Positions 6,302 through 6,980 of a DNA stretch of 6,980 nucleotides are shown in pieces. The notes beneath the pieces are model-generated. The model searched no databases. It saw only the letters and a program-made list of their open reading frames with translations, and was not told the origin of the DNA. The stretch is from assembly GCA_027314825.1 (NCBI GenBank), contig DAHVAB010000131.1:1-6980 (forward strand), written 5' to 3'. Positions within the stretch are counted from its first letter, which is position 1. Every line of letters begins with the position of its first letter. The position numbers and the translations under genes are program-made. This DNA comes from Solirubrobacterales bacterium. Lineage in GTDB: Bacteria > Actinomycetota > Thermoleophilia > Solirubrobacterales > Solirubrobacteraceae.

Positions 6302-6793
6302 CTAGCGGCCTCCCGCACCGACCGCCATCGTCGCAAGCCTGCCGCGCAGCCGCGCCATGCTGATCACCGCGTGCGCCGCTTTCGCGCCCTGGTCGCGGCG
6401 GCCGCCGCCGGACCGTGCCAGCGCCTGCTCCATCGTCTCGCAGGTCAGCACTCCGAACGCACACGGCACGAGCGTGCTCAGCGCCACCTCCTGGATCCCT
6501 CGCGCCGCCTCCGCGCACACGTAGTCGTAGTGGTCGGTCTCGCCCTTCACCACCGCTCCCAGGCAGGCGACCCCCTCATACCGGCCGCTGCGGGCCGCAT
6601 ACGCGGCCGCAAGGGGCAGCTCGAAGGCGCCCGGCACATCGAAGACCTCATGGTCGGCTCCGGCCCGCTCGAACTCTGCGGCGGCGCCCGCCTTCAACCT
6701 CTGCGCCAGCTCCTCATAGAAGCCCGCCACCACGACCGCAAACCGCTGTCGCGCCACCGCCGCCTCCCTGTGCGCGGACTCGTCCGTGCTCAA
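6302..6793 (-). CDS. ribH: 6,7-dimethyl-8-ribityllumazine synthase (RibH)
   Basis: Lumazine synthase condenses 5-amino-6-ribitylaminouracil with 3,4-dihydroxy-2-butanone 4-phosphate, the penultimate step of riboflavin synthesis, in a cytosolic oligomer often forming a 60-mer shell. The 163-residue product has the usual length. Seen in it: VPGAFELPLAA at 53-63, GAVVKGETDHYDYV at 79-92 with the catalytic-type His88, CAEAARGIQEV at 93-103, and the phosphate-binding Arg region ALARSGGG around Arg127. The substrate-binding segment near 22-27 reads AGFYEE, where most family members have ARFN or GRFN, so the conserved Asn is Tyr here. The start is TTG, chosen because a good Shine-Dalgarno precedes it and no better codon exists. 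The gene stops 12 bp before rpmB. No other riboflavin gene is visible in the window. Family assignment is firm; start is moderately sure. Confidence 0.95.
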   Translation of the reverse strand: MSTDESAHREAAVARQRFAVVVAGFYEELAQRLKAGAAAEFERAGADHEVFDVPGAFELPLAAAYAARSGRYEGVACLGAVVKGETDHYDYVCAEAARGIQEVALSTLVPCAFGVLTCETMEQALARSGGGRRDQGAKAAHAVISMARLRGRLATMAVGAGGR

Positions 6794-6804
6794 CGCTACC
6801 CGCG

Positions 6805-6813
6805 CTCCTCTCC
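6805..6813 (-). promoter_or_regulatory. Shine-Dalgarno of ribH
   Basis: The minus strand reads GGAGAGGAG here, 11 nt before the TTG codon at 6793-6791. No ATG or GTG lies in frame close to this site or within the first 30 codons ahead of the conserved RibH core, so this purine run is what supports the rare TTG start. Confidence 0.6.
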
Positions 6814-6844
6814 AAAGAAAACGGGATCTGCCGGGAGACCCGGC
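6814..6844 (-). terminator. GC hairpin followed by T-rich tract upstream of ribH (possible weak terminator or leader element)
   Basis: On the minus strand GCCGGG-TCT-CCCGGC (6844-6830) is a perfect 6-bp stem with a 3-nt loop. Eight bases later comes TTTTCTTT (6821-6814), a conspicuous T-rich tract in this GC-rich window. The order hairpin then T-tract, just after the stop of the upstream gene, resembles an intrinsic terminator, but the 8-nt separation is too long for a canonical one. The T-tract abuts the ribH Shine-Dalgarno, so it could instead be part of a leader or simply an unstructured ribosome-entry region. Confidence 0.25.
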
Positions 6845-6863
6845 GCTGCCGCGGACCGGCGGC

Positions 6864-6980
6864 TCACCGCTCCGCGCCGTCCCATCGCTGCGAGCCGCGC
6901 TGCTCTTGGCGATGATCTCGCTCGCGCTCGGAGTGCAGGAGCTCCTCGTCCAGGTTCAACCCCTGGTGGTGCAGGATGTG
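6864..6980 (-). CDS. C-terminal end of an unidentified protein (partial at window edge)
   Basis: An open minus-strand frame enters from the right edge and stops at a TGA at 6864-6866, giving 38 residues without an in-window start. The segment is hydrophilic and strongly charged, rich in Glu, Arg, Gln and His, with HHQGLNLDEELLHSE near its start and an Arg/Gln-rich end. Third codon positions are mostly G or C, as in the neighbouring genes, and the other two minus frames are poorer (one stops early, one has A/T-rich third positions). It is co-directional with ribH and ends 70 bp before it, so it may belong to the same transcript; an upstream riboflavin gene would be an obvious guess, but I see no RibBA, RibD or RibE motif. 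An overlapping plus-strand frame from an ATG at 6912 is also open to the edge and cannot be excluded. Product not recognised. Confidence 0.45.
   Translation of the reverse strand, partial: HILHHQGLNLDEELLHSERERDHRQEQRGSQRWDGAER

Noticed and set aside
6084..6518. A 144-codon minus-strand frame overlapping ribH and rpmB
   Set aside because: It overlaps two well-identified genes in another frame and its composition is Gly/Arg-rich without any motif.

Overview
The window is about 70% G+C or more and every credible gene lies on the minus strand, so it reads right to left. The order is an unidentified gene, ribH, rpmB, a FakA-type DAK protein, recG, rsmD, coaD and a DivIVA/SepIVA-like coiled-coil gene. 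The run rpmB - DAK protein - recG - rsmD - coaD is a conserved chromosomal block of Actinobacteriota. The RecG wedge-domain style, the very GC-rich third codon positions and ribH next to rpmB would fit a deep-branching class such as Thermoleophilia, but that assignment is an inference without database support.

Layout. 6864-6980 holds the C-terminal end of an unidentified protein. ribH (6302-6793, TTG start, strong Shine-Dalgarno) is followed 12 bp later by rpmB (6098-6289) and 10 bp later by the DAK/FakA-like gene (4342-6087). A 250-bp gap (4092-4341) carries four near-perfect 47-bp tandem repeats, each able to form a hairpin. recG (1711-4091) comes next; its frame breaks at a run of six G at 2099-2104, inside the region of the conserved TRG translocation motif, and it ends in a Pro/Ala-rich tail encoded by a 36-bp minisatellite. 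Its stop overlaps the rsmD start (GTGA at 1711-1714), and the rsmD stop overlaps the coaD start (ATGA at 1166-1169), so the three are a tightly coupled unit. After 89 bp comes the coiled-coil gene (118-582), whose Shine-Dalgarno sits in a perfect inverted repeat. Downstream of it, at 1-70, three unrelated perfect inverted repeats stand side by side at an exact 23-bp pitch.

Together the genes are housekeeping: riboflavin synthesis (ribH), ribosome assembly (rpmB, rsmD), fatty-acid phosphorylation or a related kinase activity (DAK protein), fork rescue and recombination (recG), coenzyme A synthesis (coaD) and probably cell division or envelope growth (coiled-coil protein). No phage, transposon, CRISPR or defence module is visible. 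The unusual material is the hairpin array at 1-70, the 47-bp repeat array, the recG frame break, and possible alternative hairpins in front of the coiled-coil gene.
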